Below are positions 25,172 to 33,378 of a stretch of DNA of 64,000 nt, piece after piece. The notes beneath the pieces were generated by a model, which was not told the DNA's origin, did not search any database, and was given only the letters and a program-made list of their open reading frames with translations. A program made the position numbers and the translations under genes. The stretch comes from a bacterium UBP1_UBA4783. GTDB lineage: Bacteria; Krumholzibacteriota; Krumholzibacteriia; Krumholzibacteriales; Krumholzibacteriaceae. The stretch is taken from contig DHHB01000035.1 of assembly GCA_002403075.1 (NCBI GenBank), positions 22,375 through 86,374 of the forward strand, in the 5' to 3' direction. Each line of letters begins with the position of its first letter. Within the stretch, counting starts at the first letter, position 1.

Positions 25172-25804
25172 CTATACGCTGAACAGCAGCACGCCGAAGG
25201 CGATCTGTACGAAATGAGCGCTCGTTTCGCCCGTGAAGAAGTGAACCGGCTCGAACTCGTCGTCTCCGACGAAGACGTAGTGGTACTTGACGTTCAGGTT
25301 GAGCGAGACGCCGCGGGAGATCCGCATCAGCATCCCCGCCCCTCCGTACACGCCGAAGCGGTTCTCCGTCCTCGTGCCCTGATAGAACCCCGCGGGGATG
25401 CTCGCCGTGAGCGAGTAGAGCCCGAGCCCGGTTTCTCCCGTGGCGGTGAACCTCCCGCCGATCCGCTTGAGCGCGAAAAAGGAGCCGGTCATCGAGAAGA
25501 TGCTGAGCTCCACATCCCGGTTCATCCCGGTGTACGCGATGTTCGCGAGGGTGTCCTTCGAGGCGCCGAAGTTGTGCGAGGAGAGCGCGAGACCGATCCC
25601 CCACCACGCACCGAGCCCCTCGATGAAGTGCAGTTCGAGCTCGCTGCCGGCGCCGAACGCGTCTCTCAGCGGCGGCGATCCGACGACGCCGCCGACGCGG
25701 ACGCCGAGAAGCTCGCGGCCGCGGATCCCTTGAGCGGCGAGCGGCGCCGCCGAGGCGCACAGAAAGCACAGCGCGAAAACGAGCGCCGGAAGGGTCTTTC
25801 TCAT
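25172..25804 (-). CDS. Outer-membrane beta-barrel protein
   Basis: This secreted protein (210 aa) has a clear signal peptide (MRKTLPALVFALCFLCASA, cleavage near PLAAQ). Its short amphipathic strands are typical of eight-stranded barrels: GVRVGGVVGS, LELHFIEGLGAWWGIGLALS, RFGVYGGAGMLMRISRGVSL, VKYHYVFVGD. It ends AHFVQIAFGVLLFSV with hydrophobic alternation. The start at 25804 replaces the longer frame from 26047, which overlaps the neighbour's coding direction without homology. A TGCTATGGT element lies only six bases before the ATG, so a leaderless or near-leaderless mRNA is possible. The function is unknown. Confidence 0.8.
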   Translation of the reverse strand: MRKTLPALVFALCFLCASAAPLAAQGIRGRELLGVRVGGVVGSPPLRDAFGAGSELELHFIEGLGAWWGIGLALSSHNFGASKDTLANIAYTGMNRDVELSIFSMTGSFFALKRIGGRFTATGETGLGLYSLTASIPAGFYQGTRTENRFGVYGGAGMLMRISRGVSLNLNVKYHYVFVGDDEFEPVHFFTGETSAHFVQIAFGVLLFSV

Positions 25805-25868
25805 GCGGCCACCATAGCACAGACGGTCGATTCGACAACAGGGGAAATGCGGGGCGCGGTCCGGGCCG

Positions 25869-27095
25869 CTATCGCAGGAGCACGAGCTTTCTCGAAAAGA
25901 CTTCCTTGCCGATCGCGAGCCTGCAGTAATAGACCCCGGAGGGGAAGCCCCCGCGGCTCTCCGCCGCCGGGTTCCACCGGAAGCTGTGGCGTCCGGCTTC
26001 CCGTATCCCGAGATCGTGCCGGTCGACGAGCCGGCCCGCGGCGTCATAGAAGGAGAGCACGGCTGGTTTCCCGGCTCCCGACGCGCTCACGGTGTACGGA
26101 ATGACGGTCGAGGGATTGAAGGGATTCGGATAGTTCTGGCCGAGCCAGGCCGCCGCCGCCTCGCCTTTCACGAAGATCGGGCCGTATCGCGAGGGATCAT
26201 CGGTTCCGGCCTCGACGAGATAGTAGTAGAGATCGCGCGAAGGATCGTCGCAGGGATCGAAGAACTCGTACGTTCTGTCCGCGAACACCGGCGAAGCGCT
26301 CCGCTTCGCCGTCGTCCGGAAATCCGGCTCGTATCCCCGGTACACGTCGAAGGACGCAAGCGGAGTGCAGCCCATCGTGCACCACGAGATCGCGACGCCG
26401 CCCTCGACCCTCCTGCATTCGGCGGAGGAGACGAGAACGCCGACGAGAGGAGTGAGGCTGATCGGAATCTCCTTCGCCTCGCCGGCTTCGAGCCGTATGT
26501 CCGCGATCGTCGTGTCCCGGTATCCGGGCGCGCGGGCCGATATCATGTAGACCGACTCGCACAGGCGGCTGAACCTGTAGGAATCGTCGCTCCACGCCTC
26601 GAAGGTGCCGATCGCGTTATAGAGGGAATCGAACAGCGTGACGCTCGCGCCCGGCGGAACGCCGGTCGATCCGGCGGTCACCGTCCCCGAGATGCTCCCC
26701 GCCGGCTGCTCGATCCAGTACGAATAATCGGCGTCGTTGAAGTAGAAGTAATGATAGCCGCTGTCCGGCAGCATCGCCGCGATGCTCGGAGGGTTCCAGG
26801 CGAGCGCCGCGACGCCCCACGCGCCGCTCCACCCCCAATGGAGCGGAAGGTACGTGCGGTTCTTCGTAAATTTAAAGAAGACGGTATCGGGGCTTCCCGG
26901 CTGGTCGATGAAAACGAGCTTGCGCCAGACGTTGTCCCCGAGAAGCAGCATATCGTTCGCGGGGTCCTCGGGCTCGCACGATATGCCGTCGAAATTGCCG
27001 ACGAGTTGAACAGAGAGGATATCCTGAGCTCCGGCCGCCCTCGCTCCGAGAAGCGCGAGAGCGATGGAGATTATTGCGACGCTGCGACGCACCAT
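25869..27095 (-). CDS. Secreted protein with carboxypeptidase-regulatory-like and C-terminal sorting-type domains
   Basis: This secreted protein (408 aa) has a signal peptide (SVAIISIALALLGARAAGA). An alpha-amylase-SusE-like beta region (about 25-130) is followed by a CarboxypepD_reg-like segment (GSISGTVTAGSTGVPPGASV, YMISARAPGYRDTTI) and a C-terminal region with LGQNYPNPFNPSTVIPY and a FlgD-type Ig fold ending VFSRKLVLLR. Such tails act as type IX sorting signals or anchors in FCB-group bacteria. The start at 27095 is preferred over 27122 because GGTGAG lies upstream. A strong sigma-70 promoter sits 73 bases before it. The function is unknown. Confidence 0.8.
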   Translation of the reverse strand: MVRRSVAIISIALALLGARAAGAQDILSVQLVGNFDGISCEPEDPANDMLLLGDNVWRKLVFIDQPGSPDTVFFKFTKNRTYLPLHWGWSGAWGVAALAWNPPSIAAMLPDSGYHYFYFNDADYSYWIEQPAGSISGTVTAGSTGVPPGASVTLFDSLYNAIGTFEAWSDDSYRFSRLCESVYMISARAPGYRDTTIADIRLEAGEAKEIPISLTPLVGVLVSSAECRRVEGGVAISWCTMGCTPLASFDVYRGYEPDFRTTAKRSASPVFADRTYEFFDPCDDPSRDLYYYLVEAGTDDPSRYGPIFVKGEAAAAWLGQNYPNPFNPSTVIPYTVSASGAGKPAVLSFYDAAGRLVDRHDLGIREAGRHSFRWNPAAESRGGFPSGVYYCRLAIGKEVFSRKLVLLR

Positions 27096-27167
27096 GCGAT
27101 AGTTCTCACCCCTTCGGTGCACTGCCTCGATGCATCGATCGGCGGCGTTAAATTATTTTACATACTC

Positions 27168-27196
27168 ATTATATCCGATGCTGCTCGCGAAGTCAA
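27168..27196 (-). promoter_or_regulatory. Sigma-70 promoter for the YPNPFNPST secreted protein
   Basis: On the minus strand TTGACT (27191-27196), 17 bases and a perfect TATAAT (27168-27173) form one of the best promoter matches in the window. The predicted leader is about 65 bases. Confidence 0.65.
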
Positions 27197-27349
27197 AGGC
27201 AAAGTAGCCCTTGGGATTAACCGCGCAAGCTGCACCGTTTTGTCAAGTAGCAAGGACCGTTCCCCGCGAGATGCCGGGGCATGTTTTTTGCCACTTCGCG
27301 CCGGGTGTGAAACAGACCTGCACGGGGTTCGCGGGAGGGCGCGACCGAT

Positions 27350-27895
27350 ATGGGCACGAGAATCGCCGGAACCTACAATAAAGGCAACGACCTGCGCGCC
27401 ACGGCCGAGACGCCGAAGGCGCCGAGCGAAACCTTCGAATCGCAGGATCTTTTCCGGCGGGCGCAGGTTCTCGTGCAAAAACGCAATTACGACAGGGCGG
27501 AAAGCCTTCTCGCCGAAGCCATCAAGATCGTTCCCGACAACGCCCGGTACCTCTCCTACTACGGTCTCTGCATCGGCATGCTCGGGAGAGCCGGCGAGGG
27601 CGAGAATCTCTGCGCGAGGGCGCTCAAGCTCGATCCCACATCTCCGATCGCCTGCGTGAATCTCGGGCGGTTGCGGCTCATGCTGGGAAACCGCAAGGAG
27701 GCGCACGATCTCTTCTCCCGCGCGTACGCGATGGACAACACGCAATCCGCCGCGGCGCTCGAGCTCTCGGCAATGGGGGTGCGCCGCCAGCCCGTCATTC
27801 CCTTCCTCTCCCGGGACAATCCGCTCAACATGGTTTTGGGCCGCTTCCGGCACAGAATCCTCGGGTTCAAGCAACCTACCTGGAAAAAGCTCTAG
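27350..27895 (+). CDS. Small TPR-repeat protein
   Basis: This cytoplasmic protein (181 aa) has no signal peptide and about three TPR motifs: residues 33-66 (FRRAQVLVQKRNYDRAESLL), 67-100 (YLSYYGLCIGMLGRAGEGEN) and 101-134 (ACVNLGRLRLMLGNRKEAHD). The C-terminus is basic (FRHRILGFKQPTWKKL) and may bind nucleic acid or membrane. TPR arrays mediate protein contacts; the partner is unknown. It precedes a second TPR gene by 32 bases on the same strand, and the two may act together. A hairpin and T-run at 27262-27289 lies in its leader. Confidence 0.75.
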   Translation: MGTRIAGTYNKGNDLRATAETPKAPSETFESQDLFRRAQVLVQKRNYDRAESLLAEAIKIVPDNARYLSYYGLCIGMLGRAGEGENLCARALKLDPTSPIACVNLGRLRLMLGNRKEAHDLFSRAYAMDNTQSAAALELSAMGVRRQPVIPFLSRDNPLNMVLGRFRHRILGFKQPTWKKL

Positions 27896-27927
27896 GGCGA
27901 TCGGCCGCCGTTCCTTACAATAGGCTC

Positions 27928-29112
27928 ATGCGAACGCTTCGCCTCGCAGCGGCCTCCGTCTCTCTCGGCGCCGCCTCGTTCGTCCTCGTTTCGTGCGGCG
28001 CGGGACGTCTCGACGAGACGGGCGGGTGGAACGACGAGCGGGCTCTTCTCGACCGGCGCGTCGCCGCGGCGCTCGACGGACACGATTACGCCGCGGCGCT
28101 CGCGCTCGCCGACAGCGTGATCGCGGCCGGCGAGCGGAGTCCGCGGGCGCTCTCCCAGCGCGCCCTGGCGCTCGAGGGCCTCGGGAGGACGGGCGAAATG
28201 ATCGCCGATTTCGAAGAGGCCCTCCTCGCCGACTACGAAAACTGCGAGAACCACCTGCACTTCGCGACGGCCCTCATGCGCGCGGGAAAGACGGGGCGCG
28301 CGCATACGGAGTTCATGGAAGCGAAGCTCTTCTGCGATGCGAGGCACTTTCCGCTGATCTACAGGAACCTCGCCGTGGCGGACATCAAGCTCGAGAGGAT
28401 CGTCGAGGCGAAACGGTACGTCGACGAGGGCCTCGCGGCCGCTCCCGGAGATCCCTACCTTCTCGGCCTCAAGGGCATGCTCGTCGCGAGCGAGAGCCCG
28501 GCGGCCGCAGAAAGCCTCTTCGCGAGGGCGTTCTCGGCCGGCGGGGACACGGAGGATTTTCTCGTTCCCTACGCGCTCGTGCTCCTCAACGCGGGCGATG
28601 CCGGCAGGGCCGTGCCCCTTCTCGAGAAGGCGTCCGCAGCCGCGCCCGGGGATCGCGCCGTCCGGGCCCATCTCGCCGAGGCGTACGACCGGGCCGGGCG
28701 GCCGCGCGACGCGGAGGCGGCGTATCGCGCCCTTCTCGCCGAGCGGGACGAGTCCGCTCTCCGGCGCGGTCTCGCGAGGGCCCTCTTCAAGGCGGGGGAT
28801 TTCGCGGGGGCCCTCGATCTCTACCGGGGGCTCGAGGAATCGCCCGAGACGATGGACCGCGTCGCGATGTGCCTCCACAACCTGGGGAGAACGGACGAGG
28901 CTCTCCCGTGGGCGAGGCGGGCGAACGAGGCGAGGCCCGACTGGCCGCAGGCGATGACGAACCTCGCCGTCATTCTCGCCGCCGGCGGAGAGCTCGACGA
29001 AGCGCAGAGACTCCTCGAGCGCGTTATCGTCCTCGAACCGGAGAACGCGGCGGCGCGGACGAACCTCGAACTGCTGCTGCGCGCTCGGAATCCCGATCGC
29101 GGCGGCGGATGA
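27928..29112 (+). CDS. TPR-repeat lipoprotein
   Basis: This predicted lipoprotein (394 aa) has signal LAAASVSLGAASFVLVSC. Roughly nine degenerate TPR units fill the mature part: NDYAAALALADSVIA-like HDYAAALALADSVIA, CENHLHFATALMRAGKTGRA, AVRAHLAEAYDRAGRPRDAE, QAMTNLAVILAAGGELDEAQ and others. Such proteins scaffold envelope complexes or tether outer-membrane machinery. It follows the cytoplasmic TPR gene with no clear promoter of its own. No enzymatic domain is visible. Confidence 0.8.
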   Translation: MRTLRLAAASVSLGAASFVLVSCGAGRLDETGGWNDERALLDRRVAAALDGHDYAAALALADSVIAAGERSPRALSQRALALEGLGRTGEMIADFEEALLADYENCENHLHFATALMRAGKTGRAHTEFMEAKLFCDARHFPLIYRNLAVADIKLERIVEAKRYVDEGLAAAPGDPYLLGLKGMLVASESPAAAESLFARAFSAGGDTEDFLVPYALVLLNAGDAGRAVPLLEKASAAAPGDRAVRAHLAEAYDRAGRPRDAEAAYRALLAERDESALRRGLARALFKAGDFAGALDLYRGLEESPETMDRVAMCLHNLGRTDEALPWARRANEARPDWPQAMTNLAVILAAGGELDEAQRLLERVIVLEPENAAARTNLELLLRARNPDRGGG

Positions 29113-29176
29113 GCGGCGGCAGGCGGGGAAACCGGGGCGAAGACGGGCGGATCCGCGCGGGCCGAGAAAAAATGTG

Positions 29177-29205
29177 CTGACGCGCGCGACTCTTTTCAAT
29201 AGAAT
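29177..29205 (+). promoter_or_regulatory. Sigma-70 promoter for the zinc-ribbon membrane protein
   Basis: CTGACG (29177-29182), a 17-base spacer and TAGAAT (29200-29205) precede a leader of about 69 bases. The -10 element matches five of six consensus bases; the -35 matches four. Confidence 0.45.
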
Positions 29206-29215
29206 GTCGGCGGGT

Positions 29216-29273
29216 GAGGAAACATTCCTCCAATGGAATCGTATTGAGCAGTAGAAGATTCCATTACCGGAGG
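29216..29273 (+). promoter_or_regulatory. Structured leader that can sequester the Shine-Dalgarno of the downstream gene
   Basis: Two mutually exclusive pairings are visible. In one, CCTCC (29227-29231) plus AATGGAATC (29232-29240) pairs with GATTCCATT (29257-29265) and GGAGG (29269-29273), with a 3-base bulge, hiding the ribosome site of the gene at 29281. In the other, GAGGAA (29216-29221) pairs with TTCCTC (29225-29230), taking up the anti-SD strand and freeing the ribosome site. This is the anti-anti-SD/anti-SD/SD logic of translational riboswitches and thermosensors. The 16-base loop is GTATTGAGCAGTAGAA. I do not recognise a known class. Confidence 0.55.
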
Positions 29274-29280
29274 TAACCGA

Positions 29281-29712
29281 ATGTACTGCACATACTGCGG
29301 CAGGGAGCTTCACGAGGGAGCGGAGTTCTGCGGCTACTGCGGCAAGCGGCTCGCCGCCGAGTCCGACAAAGCGCGGGGGATCTACAGTCACGAGTTCCTG
29401 AGGCTCCGCGCGCCGAAGGAAATCAAGAACCCCAAAGGCGCCGCGGCGCTCGGATTCTTCTTCAGCTGGATCTTTCTCGGCCCCGTGGGCTACATCTACC
29501 TCGGTCAATGGAACTGGTTCTGGCTCACCTTCATCATCCAGATCTTCGCGTACCCGCTGACCGCGTTCTTCGCCTATCCGCTTCTTCCGATCGTATACGG
29601 CATCCACCAGTACCAGATGGCGAGGGACGTGAACGAGCTCATATCCGTGCCGCCGAAGGAAGAGAACGCCGACGCCGCGTCGGGCGGCTCCGGCTTCCTC
29701 GATCGTCCGTAG
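29281..29712 (+). CDS. Zinc-ribbon membrane protein
   Basis: This 143-aa protein starts with a double-CxxC zinc ribbon (CTYCGRELHEGAEFCGYCGK), then a basic linker and two hydrophobic segments (AALGFFFSWIFLGPVGYIYL; FWLTFIIQIFAYPLTAFFAY), and ends in an acidic hydrophilic tail. Such short ribbon-plus-helices proteins are common and mostly uncharacterised. The two helices resemble a TM2-like hairpin. GGAGG is seven bases before the ATG and is the element that the leader can mask. The next gene starts 30 bases downstream. Confidence 0.8.
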   Translation: MYCTYCGRELHEGAEFCGYCGKRLAAESDKARGIYSHEFLRLRAPKEIKNPKGAAALGFFFSWIFLGPVGYIYLGQWNWFWLTFIIQIFAYPLTAFFAYPLLPIVYGIHQYQMARDVNELISVPPKEENADAASGGSGFLDRP

Positions 29713-29742
29713 ATCCGGCGCCCCGCCCGGAGGAACAATCGC

Positions 29743-30690
29743 GTGGATAGAAACCTCGCGCTCGAGCTCGTGAGGGTGACGGAGGCCGCCGCGCTGGCGT
29801 CCGCGCGCTTTTTCGGCAAGGGGAATCCGCTCGGGGCCGATCGCTCCGCGGCCGAGGCGATGGAGCTCGCGTTCGCGGGGGTCAAGATCACCGGCCTCGT
29901 CGTGATCGGGGAGGAGCGTCTCGGCGATCACTCGAGACTCTGCGCGGGGGACACGGTCGGCGCGGGAGGGGACGCGCAGTTCGATCTCGCGATCGATCCC
30001 GTCGATTGCATCGAGGCCCTCGCCGACGGACAGTCGAACTCGATCTCGGCGATCGCGATGGGTCCCCGGGGAACGTTTTCCGCGCCGCCGGCGCCGTTCA
30101 TGCGCGCGATCGCCACGGGACCGGAGTCGGCGGACCGGATCGATCTCGGGGCGTCCGTGTTCGACAATCTCGTGCGGATCGCCGAGGCGAGGCGGGTGTA
30201 CGTGGAGGATCTGACCGTCTCGATCATCGATCGGGAGATCCATCGGCCCCTCATCGAGGAGGCGCGGCGCGCGGGCGCGCGCATCGAGCTCCAGCGGGAC
30301 GGCGAGCTCGCATCCGCGATCTCGGCGGCTCTTCCCGGGACGGGCATCGACGTCTCGATCGGCACCTTCGACGCGAAACGGGGGATCGTCGCGGCGGCCG
30401 CCCTCGCCTGCATCGGCGGAGGGTTTCAGGCGCAGTTTCTGCCCGCTCCCGGCACGGATCCCGCCGAGCTCGATCCAGGCCTCGGGAGGATACGCCGCGT
30501 CCGCGACCTCGTCACGGAGGCCAACGTCATGTTCGCGGCGACGGGCGTGTCAAAGAGCGATTTTCTCGACGGCGTCATGTTTCGGCCGGGCGGGGCCGTC
30601 ACGCACAGCGCCGTGTTCCGGAGCAAATCCGGCACGATCCGGTTCCTCAAAACCGAGCATTTCTTCGAGAAGACACCCGATTACACCTGA
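29743..30690 (+). CDS. GlpX-family (class II FBPase) paralogue with altered active site
   Basis: This protein aligns along its full length (315 aa) with class II fructose-1,6-bisphosphatase GlpX (MDRNLALELVRVTEAAALAS; FAATGVSKSDFLDGV). Compared with E. coli GlpX numbering, Asp33, Glu57 and Asp85 are kept. Lys29 is Pro, the IEGT loop (Glu88-Thr90) is VDCI, and the GGAPEGV motif with Glu213 is replaced by TFDAKRGI. Fold and metal site may persist, but fructose-1,6-bisphosphate hydrolysis is doubtful. It could act on another phosphate ester or be regulatory. The GTG start has GGAGGAAC before it. Confidence 0.8.
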   Translation: MDRNLALELVRVTEAAALASARFFGKGNPLGADRSAAEAMELAFAGVKITGLVVIGEERLGDHSRLCAGDTVGAGGDAQFDLAIDPVDCIEALADGQSNSISAIAMGPRGTFSAPPAPFMRAIATGPESADRIDLGASVFDNLVRIAEARRVYVEDLTVSIIDREIHRPLIEEARRAGARIELQRDGELASAISAALPGTGIDVSIGTFDAKRGIVAAAALACIGGGFQAQFLPAPGTDPAELDPGLGRIRRVRDLVTEANVMFAATGVSKSDFLDGVMFRPGGAVTHSAVFRSKSGTIRFLKTEHFFEKTPDYT

Positions 30691-30806
30691 ACCCGTCCGC
30701 GCGCCGGCGCTCGGCGCGCTTCCCGCGTTCTGGCGCCCCGGCGCTCCGCCGTGGTATGATGGCGCCGTTCCGCGCGTCCGCGGACGCCGGACGGAAAGGG
30801 AGCCCC

Positions 30807-32135
30807 GTGTCCGATCTCTTCGACAGCAGCCCCGCGCCGCCGCTCGCCGAGCGGATGAGGCCGCGCGCGCTCGAGGATTTCGTCGGACAGGCCGGCCTCG
30901 TCGGCGAGGGGAAGATACTGCGCCGCATCCTCGAGAACGGGAAGCTCGATTCGTCGCTCATATTCTGGGGGCCGCCGGGCTGCGGCAAGACGACCCTCGC
31001 CCATCTCATATCGCAGGCCGTGGACGCCCACTTCGAGTTCTTCTCCGCCGTCACGGCGGGCATACAGGACGTCAAGCGCGTCGCCGCGGAGGCGGTGAAC
31101 CGCTCGCGGCTGCGGGGACGCCGCACGATCCTCTTCGTCGACGAGATCCACCGCTTCAACAAGGCCCAACAGGACGCCTTTCTTCCCTTCATCGAGAACG
31201 GCACCATAACGCTCATCGGCGCGACGACGGAGAATCCGAGCTTCGAGGTGATAGCGCCGCTCCTCTCGCGCTGCCGCGTGTTCGTCCTCGAGCCTCTCGG
31301 CGAGGAGGACGTGGCCTCCGTCGTCCGGCGGGCGCTCGCCGACGCCGAAAAGGGGCTCGGCGGGAGAACGATCGAGGTCTCGGAGGAGGACGTCCGCTAC
31401 CTCGCGCATCTCTCGTTCGGTGACGCCCGGACCGCGCTCAACGCCCTCGAGCTCGCCGTCGAGTCGGCCGGACGCCCCGGTGGCGCGATCCGCCTTACGC
31501 GCGCCGTCATCGAGGAAGCCGCGCAGAGAAAGGCGATCCTCTACGACAAGAAGGGGGAGGAGCACTACAACATCATCTCGGCCCTGCACAAGAGCCTTCG
31601 CGGCGGGGACCCCGACGCCGCTCTCTACTGGCTCGCCCGTATGCTCGAGGCGGGGGAGGATCCGCTCTTCGTCGCGCGCCGGCTCGTCCGTTTCGCGTCG
31701 GAGGACGTCGGGAACGCCGATCCGCAGGCGCTCTCGATCGCGCTCGGCGCGATGCAGGCGTTCCATTTCATCGGGCTTCCCGAGGGGAAGCTCGCGCTCG
31801 CCCAGTGCGCGGTCTATCTCGCGCTCGCCCCGAAGAGCAACGCCCTCTACTCGGCGTACGAGGAAGCGGCGCGGGACGTGGCCCTGCACGGAGCGCTCCC
31901 CGTCCCGCGCGACATACGGAACCCCGTGACGCGGTTCATGAAGGACATAGGGTACGGAAAGGATTACCGGTACCCGCACGAGGATCCGGACGCCGTCGTC
32001 GATCAGGAGTATTTTCCCGAAGGTCTCGAGGGGCGCCGCTACTACCTGCCCGTCGCGCGGGGCTTCGAACGTGAAATGATTAAGCGGCTCGAGTACTGGC
32101 GGTCCCTGCGCGAGAAGAAAAAAAGCGGGGCCTGA
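30807..32135 (+). CDS. rarA: Replication-associated recombination protein A (RarA/MgsA)
   Basis: This AAA+ ATPase (442 aa) acts at stalled replication forks. LAERMRPRALEDFVGQAGLV is the family N-terminus. Walker A GPPGCGKTT is near residue 57, Walker B ILFVDEIHRFNKAQQDAFLP and sensor 1 GATTENPSF follow, and the C-terminal half has the MgsA tetramerisation region (ALHKSLRGGDPDAALYWLAR; FASEDVGNADPQAL). The GTG start has AAAGGGA before it. TGGTATGAT (30752-30760) resembles an extended -10. It begins 117 bases after the GlpX-like gene and has no link to neighbouring functions. Confidence 0.94.
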   Translation: MSDLFDSSPAPPLAERMRPRALEDFVGQAGLVGEGKILRRILENGKLDSSLIFWGPPGCGKTTLAHLISQAVDAHFEFFSAVTAGIQDVKRVAAEAVNRSRLRGRRTILFVDEIHRFNKAQQDAFLPFIENGTITLIGATTENPSFEVIAPLLSRCRVFVLEPLGEEDVASVVRRALADAEKGLGGRTIEVSEEDVRYLAHLSFGDARTALNALELAVESAGRPGGAIRLTRAVIEEAAQRKAILYDKKGEEHYNIISALHKSLRGGDPDAALYWLARMLEAGEDPLFVARRLVRFASEDVGNADPQALSIALGAMQAFHFIGLPEGKLALAQCAVYLALAPKSNALYSAYEEAARDVALHGALPVPRDIRNPVTRFMKDIGYGKDYRYPHEDPDAVVDQEYFPEGLEGRRYYLPVARGFEREMIKRLEYWRSLREKKKSGA

Positions 32136-32281
32136 GACGCGGCGGGCTCCGGGGGCCTCGGCGCCCGCCGCGCACGCCTCGCCGGGCCGGGAAGGCGGCG
32201 CCGGTCGAAGGAAATTCCCGGCCCCTCCGGTGCGATTTTTCTTCATCTGTAACTATAAGCCGCACAATGTAGTTTGCCTTC

Positions 32282-32310
32282 TTGACAGAATCGTTCCGAT
32301 GTGTCATAAT
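32282..32310 (+). promoter_or_regulatory. Sigma-70 promoter of the exported protein at 32376
   Basis: TTGACA (32282-32287), a 17-base spacer and CATAAT (32305-32310) lie in an A+T-rich patch after rarA. The predicted start near 32317 gives a 59-base leader carrying GGAGG and AAAGGA. Confidence 0.65.
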
Positions 32311-32375
32311 AGACTCTGAGTAAAGATTTTTTACGAGGCCTGTCGTTGGGGATACGGAGGTCAAAGGATCGGTCT

Positions 32376-33359
32376 ATGAGAATGAATAAAATCATAACGA
32401 CGAGCGCGATGATGCTCGTGTTTCTCGTATCCTTCGGCGTCTCGGCGAGAGCGCAGTGCCAGCCGTCGCTCGCTCTTTCCTCGAGCGCTTCCGGATATCA
32501 GTATTTCGTGAGACTGGCGGTGCATTTCGGCGAGGTTCTCACGAACTCCTGCGACGTGGTCTGCTCCCGCGGCCTCGTCGAGGGGGAGACGGCAGTCAAC
32601 GTGCCGATCTGGGCGTACAACCTTCACGAAGGAATGGATTACGCCGAGTTTTCGGTCGCGTCGAACGAGAGCCTCGGCGTTTTCATTCCCGACAACTGCT
32701 TCGGCGTCGTCTCGAGCAGCAGGTCCTACGCGGCGGGCGTCTGGAGGCTCAACGTCGTCGTGCAGGCCTGCGCCGCCGTGTGCGGCCCGGCGCGCGTCGG
32801 ATACGCCGAGGTCGTTCGTGTGGCGGGACGCGATCCGGTGTGGGTCGATCTCGGGCCCAACGCCGATACCGGACGGATGGTCGCGCGCGACGCGAGCGGC
32901 GGATACCACCTCGCCTTTTCGCCCATGCACGGCGGATATCTCGGCCAGTCGTATCTCTACGCCTGCCAGGAGCCGATCTGCGAAGAGCCGAACACGACGG
33001 CCACCGCTTTCGACGTGATGCCCGGAGGAGATTGCCGGGTGAAGGTCCGCTGGGCGGCGGGCGGCGGCAACCGCACGATGGTCCGCTGGAGCACGCACCG
33101 CTTCCCGACCGGGATCGAGGACGGGCACCTCGCCTTCGAGATTCCGACCAATCCGGGCCAGGTCTATTACCGGTACCACGTCGAGATACCGACGCCGGCC
33201 GTTCTGTACTACACGGCGTTCTCGCTCACGCGGGACGCGTCGGGTCTCATCGTCCGCGATTCGTTCGTGGAATGCTCGGCGGTCGACTGGATCCAGATAA
33301 AGTGCGAGATCGCGATCGAGGAAACGAGCTGGGGAGCGATCAAGAGCATCTACCGGTAG
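32376..33359 (+). CDS. Exported Cys-rich protein of unknown function
   Basis: This secreted protein (327 aa) has signal ITTSAMMLVFLVSFGVSA with cleavage near ARAQ. The mature part is beta-rich with about a dozen cysteines that could form disulfides (SCDVVCSRG; VQACAAVCGPARVGYAE; YACQEPICEEP), suggesting an extracytoplasmic domain of Ig or beta-sandwich type. No family is recognised. AAAGGA seven bases before ATG 32376 supports this start over the TTG at 32346. A strong promoter precedes it and no operon partner is evident. The 19-base gap after it abuts the convergent HAD gene. Confidence 0.75.
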   Translation: MRMNKIITTSAMMLVFLVSFGVSARAQCQPSLALSSSASGYQYFVRLAVHFGEVLTNSCDVVCSRGLVEGETAVNVPIWAYNLHEGMDYAEFSVASNESLGVFIPDNCFGVVSSSRSYAAGVWRLNVVVQACAAVCGPARVGYAEVVRVAGRDPVWVDLGPNADTGRMVARDASGGYHLAFSPMHGGYLGQSYLYACQEPICEEPNTTATAFDVMPGGDCRVKVRWAAGGGNRTMVRWSTHRFPTGIEDGHLAFEIPTNPGQVYYRYHVEIPTPAVLYYTAFSLTRDASGLIVRDSFVECSAVDWIQIKCEIAIEETSWGAIKSIYR

Positions 33360-33378
33360 CCGCGCGGACGTCCCCGCA

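Noticed and set aside
27262..27289. Hairpin CCCCG/CGGGG plus T-run in the leader of the small TPR gene
   Set aside because: The stem is only five pairs with an eight-base loop and there is no upstream plus-strand gene to terminate; attenuation is possible but not supported.
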